Positions 45,064 through 56,468 of a stretch of DNA of 64,000 nt are shown here, piece after piece; the first letter of the stretch is position 1; every line of letters starts with the position of its first letter. The position numbers and the translations under genes were made by a program. Under the pieces are notes generated by a model. That model worked only from the letters and a program-made list of their open reading frames with translations, was not told the DNA's origin and made no database searches. The stretch comes from Dipteris shenzhenensis (Eukaryota; Polypodiophyta; Polypodiopsida; Gleicheniales): the NCBI GenBank assembly GCA_047967505.1, contig CM106539.1, one strand, 5' to 3'.

Positions 45064-48000
45064 TACCAAAAGAGCAGAACTTCCCGAGCGCAGTGCTACT
45101 CAGATTTCATACAAGAATTGGGAACCAATTACGATAGCAAGAGAGATAGAGAAATGAAACTCAGGGAAAGACACAACGAGAAGGAGGAGATAGCGAGGGT
45201 AGGGAGTAACACGGCGAGAGCCACAAGAGGAAGACAGGCGAGACGGGGCGAACATAACAGAGTACACGATCCGGAGAGGAGAGCCTGGACGAGTGAGAGC
45301 AGATGCAAGAGACAACATGAAGTAAACTAGAAAACTAAAGAGACTCAGAGCTTGAAGCAAGCTTGCTATATTCCGGAGAGAAAGAAAACATATACAAGAG
45401 AACTCGAGGCAAACTCTGCCTTGGAATGAAGGACTTGGGTCCTTATATACAATTGAGGCGAGAGTAATACCAGTACTTGCTTACTTTGTTGTGGGCTAGC
45501 CGTTGGTTTTGCTACAAAACCAGGAGCGCTAGTGGTTTACAAAAAGAGGTGAAGGTCTTATCTGGTATATACCAAACAGTGTCTAATCACCGTACATTAA
45601 TGTTAGAGTGGCGCACAATAGTTAGTGGGATGTTGGGCCCAATACGGAGCACCTTCTCTGGAAAGCATATCTGGGACCGTGTTGGTACTGCCTTTTTTCC
45701 ATTCCACTTGAAAATCATACATTGAGAAGAACTCTTGCTACCGGGCAAGACGGCCGCGCCCAATCTGCTTATCTATGTTGCGGGTACAGAAAGTGCGGAA
45801 ATTCTGGTTGTCGGTGCGAACAGTGAAAGGTTTATTAAGAATAAATAATTCTAATTTTTGAATAGCTTTTTTAACTGCCAGAATCTCTTTCTCAATGGAG
45901 TGGTAATTCTTCTCGGCGCCTTGGAAAATGCCGGAACGGAATGCGCAGATGACTTCGGTCTTTGGGTCAGTTCGTTCGAGGAGAATGGCACCCCAGTTTG
46001 AGTTTTATCACAACCATTATAGACCTCTATAACTAGGAGAAGTTTGCAAGAAAGTTTTGCAATATCGGGAAAATAGAATCCATAAACCGCTGGAATTCAA
46101 CTGGGGCTGTCTTCAAACCAAAGGGAAGAACTGTCCACTCTTAGAAGCCCTGGGGAACAACAAAACCGGTCTTGTGCTGATCTTCAGGAAGAAGGCCGAT
46201 TTGCCAAAAACCAGCTTTTAAGTCGAGCTTGGAGAAGATAGTGGCACCACTGATCTTCTGCATTAAATACTCCTTATTATTGGGCAAAGGATAGGAGATC
46301 GGAATAAGACATTTGTTGAGCGGTTTATAGTTGATGACTAACCGCTTTTTACCACGCTTTTGTTCTGAATGTTTGTTGACATAAAAAGCCGCAGCTGCCC
46401 ATGCTGACTTGGATTCTCGAATCAGACCTTGCTGGAGAAGGTCCGTAATTTCTGCCGTACAGAGGAGGCGATCTTCATGAGTGAAACCATAAGGGCTCTC
46501 CTTATAAGGTTTGGAGCCTTCTTTAACTGGCAGGCCAATCTGATGGTGAAAGATATGTTTGAAAGCCTGGGGCGAATTACTGCTACAGTTGGTCAGTAAT
46601 TGTTGCTCCATTTCTGCCATAGTCTCACAAAGCAGCAATGTATGTGTTTGGCGGCGGAGAGCTTTAGCTGCATCTTTTGCTACAAGATCCTGGACAAGAT
46701 CCTGTAATTCCTGATCTGTTAACAAAGGCTGAGCATCAGTATGTAAGGATGGACTAAATTCAGCAGCCTGTGGAGGAGGAGTGGAACGGTAGTGATCAGG
46801 AACGGGGCAATAAGGGGAAGCCTGATTGACAATTTCTAGATCTTCAGCATAAGGCTTCAATACTTTAGAGACTTTTTCTCTGGCAGGAAGTTGAACAAGC
46901 ATATTATTAATAGTGAGAGCCATCGTGTCAGTGGAAAACCCAAAAGGGAGATGGCGGTTAAGGAAGTCATTGCCGATGACGAGGTCAATTCCCTGAGATT
47001 CTAGCTGGTAGAAACTGATCTCCGTCGGTTGGTTATTGAGGGAGATAGAGATATTGGCCGCATAGCGTTTACATGCAATAACTCCACCACCCATGGTAGA
47101 GCCATGCATTTGATTTGCATCGCCAAGGGGCTCCCAGCAGTAAGTGGGTAAGGCGTTATATTTACAAATATTGAAACCAGAACCAGTATCGACAAGGGCC
47201 ACAAGAGAATAAGGGGGAACACCAGGTGGTCAGAGAAGAACAGAAATAAGCCATGTCTTCATGGTGTTATGGACAGGAAGAGCAGGAGTTTTGAAAAAAT
47301 CATGGCAAGAGAGAAGAGCAGGAGGAATCTCAATGGAACATTGCTGCAGATGGCGGACTACCTTCTGGTCAAGAGAATTCAGTGTGGAAGTTAAATGAGT
47401 GCACTGAGCCAGAATGGTTGCCGTGTGAGTTTTGAGCAAAGTGATGTTCTCCTGGAGATTTTGGAATTGGGCTGTACAAGGAGAGTGAGACGAGGGTGTA
47501 GCCAAGGACTGTACAGGTACCTTGGTAAAAGCAGGAGGAAGATATCGAGATCTAGAGGGCTCATGGACCGTATGTGGGGGCTGAAAAGCAGAGGGGCCAT
47601 GGTACTGCAGCGTAGTGGAAGGAGGAGGAATAAAAGGAGGAGGAAAAGGAAAACTAAGGGGCGAAGGAGTTAGGCGAGAAGGGCGTAGAGGAGGAGAAGA
47701 AGGAGGCAGAGGGAAATCAGATATATCAAGGGGTCCCTCAGAACCGAATTCTGACTCCGAACTCGAAGGGAGCTCAAGATCAATGAAATTGGTGTTATTC
47801 ATAAACAAACTGACCTCGGAATTTGGCGTGTGGGGAAGAGCGAGCTGGCAGGTGAAACAATCTGGAGTATCTGATTCAGAACATTCGAATAAGGATTCAT
47901 CAGTGACTCCGTGTGAGACGACTTCCCACTGGTCATGATCATTGATCATGGTGAAGAAACCCTTGAGTTGTTTCTGCTGCGCTGATTTAGGTTGTTGCGG

Positions 48001-51000
48001 GCAATCCTTAGCATAGTGCCCCTTTTTGCCACAGATGAAGCAGCCAGAAGATTTACTGGGGAAGCGGCGTTTACGAAGAAAGCGTTGAGGGCGGCGTTGG
48101 TAGCGGTTGCGCCAATGGATTTTGCGGAGTCGCGAAAAACTGGAAGAACCACCACAGGAGCATTGAGGCTTTCTTGCCGAGGAGGCTCGATGACGTCGAG
48201 AAGATGACGGGGTAAACTGTCTGGCATGGTCGGGTGGACAGAAATCATGATGCCCAACAAACTGTTGGCAAATGGCAGGCGAGACCAAACTAATCTCTTT
48301 AATCTTGTTCTTGAGCGTATATTCTGTACATTGCTTCCGTATATATACTTGAACAAGTTGGAAGAGATTGGCAAAAGTAAAGTCAGCCACGGTTTTATGT
48401 ACCTCGGTTGGCTGATTATCAATATTGATAATTTTGGTCTGACTGTCAATGAGGGAGTTGACTGCCTCGCCAAGCTTATGGGGCAGACTAAACAAATAAT
48501 GGCGCTTGGCAGAGACATCAGCAAAAATGCCTGCACGATAAACCAGTTGCTGAGCATGGGCATTGTACTGTGCCAACTGAAAGAGATCACTGAGCTTTAG
48601 GGCGAAGAATTCATTGGAAGCCTGAGCTCGATCATCTGTAAATGTGGGCAGGAACTGATTTGAGATTGCAGCAATAAGTGCATCAGGAGCATTCGGCTGT
48701 TGGCTGGAATCATGACTGTTGAAGATGTGTTCCTTGGATTCATCTGACAAGAACTCCCACCAATTGGCCAGAATACCTGTGAAACCTTTAGTGGTTTCTA
48801 CAGCAGCATCACGCGAAGTCCACTTGTACACAGAGACTAAGGACATCATATGACCATAGAAAATCTTTAGGATGTCCTTGATTGCTTGAGGAGAGGCACC
48901 GTCAAGATTAAGTACATAGCCAGGGAAGGACTTATGTTGGAGACGAACGCGCAATTCACCAGCTTCATTGAGGGTACCATCGGTATATTCAGGGATCAGC
49001 AATTCTCCGCGTAACCCGTGAGCACCAGGAGCAGAAGGGAAAAGACTTTGTCGAGAACGGACATCCTGTTGCATGGGTTGAGTGTCTTCTTGTTTGATTC
49101 CTCCATCATTCATAAAGGCAGGAAAAGGACAGGACTGAGGAAGAGGAGGAGGCATATGCACAGGAGAGGTTGGAGGAGAAAGCAGAGAAGGCTCATCAGG
49201 ATCAGAGTCAGAAGAATGATCATCTGGAGGATCTTGTCCGACTGGTCCGGGGGCAGGATGAGGAAGCAAAGGAAAGAAAAGATCAGGATTAAGGGGAATA
49301 ACGCCTCCAAGGGGAGGCCGAATAGCTGTGACATCGGACTGATCATTGTCCGTCCACCGGAAGGCACGGATAATGGGATGGCTGGGATCCAGCCATTCAG
49401 CAGCGCGGGCGGCATCATAAGGAAGCTGATCAGTTTCTTCACAGTCTTGGAGATAAGAAACAGAGGGGAGCATAAGTGTGGGAGAGAAGTTATATTGCAG
49501 AGGAGGAGCGATAGAAGAAGGTGGAAAGGTATATGACATGGGAGAAGAAGGAGAGACAGGAGCAGCCAACGCAGTAGTGATCTTTTTGTCGAGTTCGGCC
49601 AGTGCGAGCTGCAAATTATATAGAGCTAATCTACACTCATCCAGACTGGACTGTACTTGGATATTATGCGCATTAGCCCAGTTCAGTTGCTGTTGTTCGA
49701 CGGGAAGTTGACTGATAGGAAGAGTCGAATCGATAACAGCAAAAGGAGAGAAGATAAGCTTACTGTCATCATCAGGTACCTCTTGGTATCCACAAGTGGA
49801 GGGCCACTCTGTGGGTTGGAACATCATGAGGGGTACCTTGCTGTTGGTGATGGCCTCAAAATTGGAGTGGGAGCGAGGCAAATGGTTTACAGCGGTCTCC
49901 TTGCGATAGGGGAGACTAGCATCACCAGGATATTGGGAAGCAGCACTAGTAGTAACCCAGTCACGAACAGCATCAAGGCGAGCAGAACTTTCCGGGAGAC
50001 TGGATGTATCAGACGGGGGAGTGCTACTGATAGAGAGATGCGAAGAAGCAGGAAAAGCCAGGCGCATGACCTTTTTCGAATGAGCGCCGGAACGGCGCCG
50101 GATGAGAGCTCGCGTAGGCGTATCTTCGATCTGGTAGGGTGCTTCGATGGCATCTACTTCATTGACTACCTGCTGGTAGTCCATATCCCATTCGAGAGGC
50201 ATGGGAACAGCATCAAACTTGAACCGCGTAACTTCACCATTGGTGGCACCATACATGACGCATTCATCGGGAGAATGAATGTTGCGCGGGATCGGGTTGA
50301 TGGTGGAAACCAAGTAATTGATACTGCGGACATGAATTGCACAGTGTTCAGACTTGGGTTTCATCTGGAGCCCTTTAACATGGACGTACAAACGAAGGGC
50401 TGTGGACAAATGGGGATCAGCCAGGGACATTTTGAAGTTGGGGTAGACGACCGTATATACAGGTTCCTTATTCAAGGAACCATGGACTAACCCAATTCGG
50501 GCGGCTTTTATCGACAGATGGCGGGTGTCGACGAGGCTGACCATACAGGTGGCGTTGACGCCAGACCTGAAGAGCGGCTCAATAGCCAAAACAAAACAAC
50601 CATAATGGATGTATTGATAGCCAGACCGGGTGAACGTATCAATCTCGGACTGGGAGAAAAGGGGGAGATAAACTCCCGTATTGCCTTCGTCGGCAATATT
50701 TATACATACTTCGGAAACCTTGATATGTCTCAAGGCTTTGTACTGAAACATGGAAAACTTATATACATCTTCCGGATCGATCAACGGAAGATTCCAAGAG
50801 TGCTTGGAATCTGAGAGTTCAGTGGAAGTGGAGGCGGAACGAGGCGAGGAAAACCGAGCAGAAATAGCACGGATAAGTTTTGCCATCAGGATAACAGAAC
50901 AAAGGACTGTGTGTGGCTTCAGACGTCACGCTAATGCTCAACCACGGACGGCACCTCTTGGCCTAGGGGGGAGCGGCAGCGACAGGGTCCCAGACACTCT

Positions 51001-51025
51001 TCGAAAGAACGCACACACAACAGAC
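45064..51025 (-). pseudogene. Caulimovirid copy E: near full-length, broken
   Basis: In viral direction it starts five bases past the primer site (51025), has the ORF start at 50886, and runs uninterrupted for 1218 codons to a CGA-to-TGA stop at about 47230. Protease (LVDTGSG) and the front of reverse transcriptase follow, then a TAT-to-TAA stop at 46141. About 490 bp, including the YIDD active site and the start of RNase H, are deleted and replaced by about 75 bp of foreign filler (about 45996-46070). RNase H remnants, the ORF stop at 45603 and the intergenic region with TATA (45449-45441) follow, ending at the primer site. It cannot encode an active polymerase. Confidence 0.94.
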
Positions 51026-51935
51026 TGGCACATGGCGCAGCATAGCAGGAGCAGAGGCGTGCCTTGTGGGCAGGATTGCGACCTGCAGAAGGGCCTGGAA
51101 AAGGGCCAGACTATGGGCCTGGACCCTGCACTGGAAGGGGCCAGCAAAGGGCCCTTATATAGGGCTGGTTGGGCTGAGCCAACCAGGTCGGTTGGGCCAG
51201 CCAACCTAGTCTGTCCAGTCGGCCCAGTCAGGGCAGACTGGTCAGTATTTTTGCCAGGCCTTAGGGCCTATAAAAGGAGTGGCTCAGGCCTCATTTCATC
51301 ATCCAGTACAGCAGCTTTGGAGGAGCAGACAGGAGCAGCAGATAGGGCTTCCTTGGGCCTTTTCCCAGGAGGTGAAGGAGACCTAAAGAGTGCTGCAGAC
51401 TTAGCTCCAGGGAGAGGCTGAACCTAGACTGTCTTCTAGGGCAGAAGGTTGCTGAGATCATCATCTTCTGGAGCAGCCATTCAGAAGCAGGTTGGAGCAA
51501 TGGAACAGGGATCTGTGTGCTGCAGACAAAGCTTGGCAGGGGCTGCCCACCTAGGCTGATTCATAGGCAGTAAGGTAGAGAAGAACACACTAGACGGAAA
51601 GTCTACAGACGCTCGAGGTGGAGCACGCGGACTCGAGTCTAGAGATAGCCAGCTGATAGAAGGAAAACCTTGTGGTAAGATCAGAGGACCACACCATTGG
51701 TGGGACTCTGGATCTATCTCTCTTGTATTGTGTCCATAGTTTTGGACGGAAATATATATTTTGGTGGTTTCTCTATCTGGCCGGTTCATTGTCTATTGAT
51801 GAGTCTGCACATCTATGTGACGCACATTAAGTAAAGAAGTTTGTGATTCCACACCCACACCGCACACTGTGTGAGCTCCTAGGCATTACTATGAGTCTTC
51901 CGCTGCGTGTACCCTCTGTTGGGTCTTTTCTAACA
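51026..51935 (+). repeat. 3' LTR of the gag-less element, second piece
   Basis: 910 bp, matching 32427-33336. With the first piece (296) and 15 missing bases this equals the 1221-bp 5' LTR exactly. Confidence 0.96.
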
Positions 51936-51940
51936 ACACA

Positions 51941-54938
51941 CATATGGATGAGGGTGATTCCAAGAATGCTCACCTCACCAAGCTTCAGGATTTGAGGGAA
52001 CAATTGCTGAATATAGATGAGATCATTCTTGATTCAGAGATGATTAACATCACTCTGAATTCTCTTCCTAGAGTCATATCTCGGTTTCATACCTCACTGA
52101 ATTTGTCATTAAGGGGGGTTGCCAATCCTCTCTCTTTTCACGAGTTGGTAGGACTCTTGTTGCAGGAGGAGCAAACCAGGAAGAACATGGCCACACGAGC
52201 TGGCGAGCATGCCATGCTTTCAATATTCAAGCCTAAAGGGAAAGGGCAGCAAAAGCAACATGCTAATCAGTCTACACATCAGCATAAAGCTGATTCCGGA
52301 CAGCCCTCTCATAAGGCTAAAGGTAATGCAGAGAAGCCAAAGAGGAAGGGTATTTGTCACTACTGCAACCAGCCGGGTCACTATATCGGTGAATGCAAGA
52401 AGAGAATAGAAAAGGAAAAGAAAAAGAATTCGGGTATGGCTGTCTCATATGCATCAACCCCTAGTGCACATGAAGGAGTGGATGCTACAACCAACTTTGT
52501 AGAAGAAGATTATGCCTTTTTATCTTGCATTTCAGATTTTCAAGTGGTTGGTTCAGATTTTACAGCCACTCTTGAGGATGATTCTTATGCTTTCTTGACT
52601 TGCACCTATGACCCTTCCAAGGATGCATGCACTTTCAGTGTCAATGAGACATTGAACACATGGTATTTTGATAGTGGTGCATCCAAGCATATCGCTTCCA
52701 GCAAGAGTCTTTTTGCATCTCTGCATACACCACCCGCTGGAAAGAGGGTGACTTGTGCAAACAATTCTTCTTATTCAATGTGTGGAGTAGGTGACATTAT
52801 ACTTACCTACACAAATGGCACAGATTTCAGAATTTATGATGTTCTTTATGTGCCTTTACTTTCAGTGTCCTCACTCAATCGAGGAGGATTTTAGGTCATC
52901 TTTGAAGATGTCAAGAGTGCAGTTCGAAAATGATTATGCTTTGATGTTGTCTATCACTTTGTATCGGGCTCTTTTTCAGCTTGATGTTTATGAGAAAAGA
53001 TCCGATCTTGCACTTGCAGTAAATACTCCCATTGCTGCCATGCAGAATGCGGAGTTATGGCATGCCAGATATGGACACGTGAGCTATGGCAGCTTGATGA
53101 CACTTCAGAAGCATGCTATGGTTGATGCATTGCCTCCTTTGGAGTCACCTCCTCCTCATGCCTGTGAAGGGTGCATCCTCGGTAAGATGCATAGATTTCC
53201 CTTTAAAAAGGCTGGTGCAGGATGAGCTGTCTGGAAATTACAGCTCATACATAGTGATGTCTCTGGTCTCACGAGGACACCTGCTTTGGGTGGTATCTGT
53301 ATTATGTCACATTTATAGATGACTACACAAATTACACTTGGGTCTATGGCTTGAAGAAAAAATCAGATGTGTTTATGCATTTCAAACACTTTGTGACCAA
53401 GGTTGAAAATGAGACAGGACTCAAGATACAGACCCTTCGCATTGGCAGAGGGGGGGAGTATATGTCTCATGAATTTGAGAAATTTTTGAAGGAGAAAGGC
53501 ATCACACATCAGCTTACAGTGAGGCTTACCCATCAGCAAAATGGCAAAGCTGAGCGTAAAAATAGAACTCTCATGATGGATAGATGCATGCTCACTAGCA
53601 AGAAGTTGCCTCACAGATTCTGGCTTGAAGGGCTCATGTGTGCCAATTATGTTTTGAATCGGGCCCCCACAAAGGCTTTGAAGACAATCACTCCTTGCGA
53701 GGCTTGGCATGGGAGAAAGCCTTCAGTGGATCATTTTCGTGTCTTTGGATGTGTTGCATATGCCCACGTGCCTATGGAGTTTTGACATAAGTTGTCCGAT
53801 AAGGCACTGAAGTATATCTTTGTTGGGTATAGTGCAGAAAGCAAAGGCTATCGTCTCTACAATCCTGCCACATGCAAGATTTTTGTGAGTAGAGATGTAA
53901 TCTTTTCAGAGAATTCAGCTCAGACACATGCTGAATTCAGATAATGTTTTTGAGGGGTTCCTTCCTATTGCTTTTGGTTCCCTAGTTGATACTCATGCTG
54001 AAAATCAGCATTTACAGTAGCCTCCTCTTGATCCACATGACCCGATTCAGCCTCCTGCTGATTTTGTTCCTCCACAGGCAATGGATGATGTTGTGAGGCA
54101 AGAGATTCAAGAGATACATGCAGCAAAAATAGTTCCAAACTGGTTGCTACAAACTCTCAGGGAGAGTAGACTTGAGGCACCTTTGCCTGGCAGGACTCGT
54201 AGTGCAGCAAGGCATGCAGGGGGGGCTCTTTCTGTTGAATCAGCTTATGCAGGTACTCTTCTTGATGAAGAAGAACCTAATACTTTCGAAGAAGCTAAGG
54301 ATAATGTGCATTGGATGAATGCCATGCACAATGAATGGCAGTCCATTGAGAAAAATCAGACTTGGGATGTTTTGGATTTGCCACCAGATAAACATGCCAT
54401 CAGTACCAAATGGGTTTTCAAAGTGAAAAGGAAGCCAGATGGGTCCATTGATAGATACAAGGCACGGCTGGTTGCCAAAGGATATGCTCAGAAAAAGGGC
54501 ATAGATTATGAGGAGACTTTTGCTCCTACATCCCGGATGACAACTATCAGATCAGTTATTGCCATGGCTGCAGCTTTTGTTTGGAGTGTTCATCAGTTGG
54601 ACATAAAAACAGCTTTCCTTAATGGGGACTTGCAGGAAGAGGTCTATGTCAAACAACCTCCTAGCTTTGAAATTTCAGGCAATGCACATCAAGTTTGCAA
54701 GCTGAATAAAGCTTTATATGGGCTGAAACAAGCCCCACGTGCATGGTATGCCAAGATTAATGCCTTCCTAGCAAGCAAGGGGCTACACAATAGTCCCACT
54801 GAAAGCACCCTCTACATCAAGAAGGATGGGGGGGATATTTTAGTCATCGTTCTTTATGTAGATGACATGCTTTTCACAAGGTCAAATGAGGAAAAAATTG
54901 CAGATTTCAAGGCTGAATTGAAAGCTGAATTTGACATG
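51941..54938 (+). pseudogene. Host copia gag-pol, continuation
   Basis: Resumes HMDEGDSKNAHLTKLQDL of gag, then the CCHC knuckle CHYCNQPGHYIGEC (about 52356), protease WYFDSGASKHIAS (about 52660), a frame change near 52890, the GAG-pre-integrase motif LWHARYGHVSYGSL (about 53060), and integrase with HSDVSG, a decayed RIGRGGEYMS and NGKAERKNR. Reverse transcriptase (54290-54938) has STKWVFKVKRKPDGS, KALYGLKQAPRAW and YVDDMLF. A stop near 53783 and one near 53942 add to the damage. RNase H and the 3' LTR are missing because gypsy sequence takes over at about 54938. Confidence 0.93.
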
Positions 54939-55190
54939 GTTGTCAGATTGTACGTTCAGAATTGTCAACAATGCCAAGTTAATAAAGCTGAATGCTTGAG
55001 TCGTGAGGTCTAATGCATCCTTTGGAGATACTTGAAAAGATCTCCCAACGGCACTCTGATTGGGAACAGTATCTTCATTTATTAGAATTTGCTTACAACT
55101 AAGCATGCAGCCACCCAAATCAGTCCATTCATGCTGATGTATCGATACCAACATAGAGCCCCATGTGTAGTCGGCTTGTAAAATGTCAAG
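54938..55190 (+). pseudogene. Gypsy integrase scrap fused to copia reverse transcriptase
   Basis: LYVQNCQQCQVNKAE is the CxxC part of a gypsy integrase zinc region, followed by LHPLEI-like and then WEQYLHLLEFAYN-like segments. These match the integrase at about 1580-2150 in the left element, with the catalytic core deleted between them. The fusion keeps the copia frame open for 23 codons. Confidence 0.85.
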
Positions 55191-55648
55191 ATCAACATCG
55201 TTTCTGATTGATTATAAATAAATAAGGGTGTTATGTGCACGTTTGGACATAACGTGACTAGTGTTTTATCGTGGTCAGGTTAACGTAGGGGCACATACAT
55301 AACGTACCCTTAGTACAATCAGGGTGGTCTTAGGAATGAGACACATATGACACCACCATATGCCAATATAAGTGTGAGCAAGGGCTTTCTTGGCATTGGG
55401 CCTCCTGAGAATACAGAGCCAGGATGGAGTGAGCCTATCCATGCCTATGATTCCATAACGACAACCGTGCGCAAATGGTTGTGCATGGTATGGGACACAT
55501 AGTCTTACTTGGGAGATCACTAGTCCCGGGTTTGCCTGAGCTCTAGCTCAAGGGTGATCCTTGTGAGGATCTATGGCCTTGTCTCTATTTTACTAACCTC
55601 TAGTGGTGTTTTCAAGTAGCTCATGGATAGAGAATTGTGTAGGAACCC

Positions 55649-55672
55649 CTAGGTTAGCTATAGCTAACCTAG
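55649..55672. repeat. 24-bp perfect palindrome
   Basis: Centred between 55660 and 55661, with half-site CTAGGTTAGCTA. Could be a cruciform or a dyad protein site; function unknown. Confidence 0.9.
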
Positions 55673-55710
55673 AAGGGGAACCCAAACATCATCAGCATTG
55701 CCATCACCAT

Positions 55711-55715
<5 letters not shown>

Positions 55716-55752
<37 letters not shown>

Positions 55753-55811
55753 GTACTAAACACCTATAAACCTCCTACCAGGGGTTTTTTCCACATGATG
55801 TAATTTCATAG

Positions 55812-55864
<53 letters not shown>

Positions 55865-55865
55865 T
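55716..55865. repeat. (TC)n and (TC)n(TA)n microsatellites
   Basis: TC runs at 55716-55750 and 55814-55843, the second followed by a TA run to about 55865. Confidence 0.95.
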
Positions 55866-56031
55866 CCGTTGCATACATACGCTAGATCCGTGTACACTCG
55901 CAATCAATTGAAGCACTAGTGAGTCTGGAAGCCCCGATAATCACGACACATAATGAATACAAGATACCTATTGATTTTTTACCAGTTCAACTCTCCTTGC
56001 TTAACGATAGTAGCAAAGCATAAGGACCAAC

Positions 56032-56153
56032 CGTAGTCGCTCCCAAAGCTGAGGTGTAGGAGGCCCTGGCATATCCAAATTGTGAAATTCTCTCAGCTTT
56101 GCTGCGATCCTTACAGAGATTGCAGAGTTTCGTAGATCAGGAGCTCTCAGAGT
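56032..56153 (-). CDS. Choline kinase exon 2
   Basis: A 122-nt exon. The acceptor TATTTCCAG ends at 56154 and the donor G/GTTGG begins at 56031. It encodes TLRAPDLRNSAISVRIAAKL, then REFHNLDMPGPPTPQLWERL and the first two bases of an Arg codon. This matches the segment of plant choline kinases between the Ala-Arg-Thr-Leu site and the Trp-Asp-Arg region. The frame enters at phase 0 from exon 1 and leaves at phase 2, fitting exon 3 exactly although that lies 30.5 kb away. It was not obvious as an ORF because it is so short. Confidence 0.92.
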
Positions 56154-56468
56154 CTGGAAATACAAAGGATGCACTCAATCAATTCCATAAGAGCGAGAAT
56201 GTGCGTAGTCTGCGTGTTCAGATGCTTCTAACTGAGATCAGGCAAGTCTCCACGCGAAGTTTTTCTAAAATTCGGGTGAAAAAAAATACAGCGTCAATAT
56301 GACTAAATCCCAACTATCGAAACTATCAAGCAGCGACGTTTTAAAAGTTCACGATGACACCGCTACATGGCAACAATTTCTAGTTATGCGTAGAGACAAA
56401 AAACTTCAATTGAATCGCTTGCTTGCGTTCTGATTTTCAAGAAGTAAAAGGGAGAGGGCGCGAGAGAC
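56154..56468 (-). other. Choline kinase intron 1, 315 bp
   Basis: GT (56468-56467) to AG (56155-56154) on the minus strand; both neighbouring exons are in phase 0. No element inside. Confidence 0.88.

Larger units (their letters stand above)
34201..51025. mobile_element. Cluster of endogenous caulimovirid copies
   Basis: 16.8 kb made of five pieces of one pararetrovirus: A (+, 34201-34340), B with flanking regions (+, to 41228), C (-, 41229-43949), D (+, 43950-45058) and E (-, 45064-51025). Caulimovirids have no integrase, so endogenous copies arise by DNA repair. Accordingly there is no target duplication, and 15 bp of the LTR target are missing. Junctions carry short copied filler. Confidence 0.93.
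32116..51935 (+). mobile_element. Gag-less LTR element, itself split by caulimovirid DNA
   Basis: Duplication ACACA on both sides (32111-32115 and 51936-51940). Parts: 5' LTR 32116-33336, internal 33337-33904, and 3' LTR in two pieces (33905-34200 and 51026-51935). Without the viral block the element is about 3.0 kb with no ORF, so it depends wholly on other elements. It is a deletion derivative of the family that includes the gag-only element at 18144. Confidence 0.95.
55229..55950 (+). repeat. Probable gypsy 3' LTR
   Basis: After the integrase scrap a short purine run (AATAAGGG) precedes TGTTATGTGC, which looks like an LTR start. The right edge is a guess. It contains a 24-bp palindrome and two TC-rich microsatellites. 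No second copy is present for confirmation. Confidence 0.45.
25530..56031 (-). other. Choline kinase intron 2, about 30.5 kb
   Basis: Donor GTTGG (from 56031, minus strand) and acceptor CAG (25532-25530) join a codon split after its second base, restoring Arg. The intron contains copia and gypsy remnants, three-deep nested LTR elements and the whole caulimovirid cluster. Confidence 0.85.

Noticed and set aside
34201-51025. The caulimovirid block as an LTR retrotransposon
   Set aside because: No LTRs, no integrase or target duplication; it has a 30K-type movement region and ends in RNase H, as caulimovirids do.
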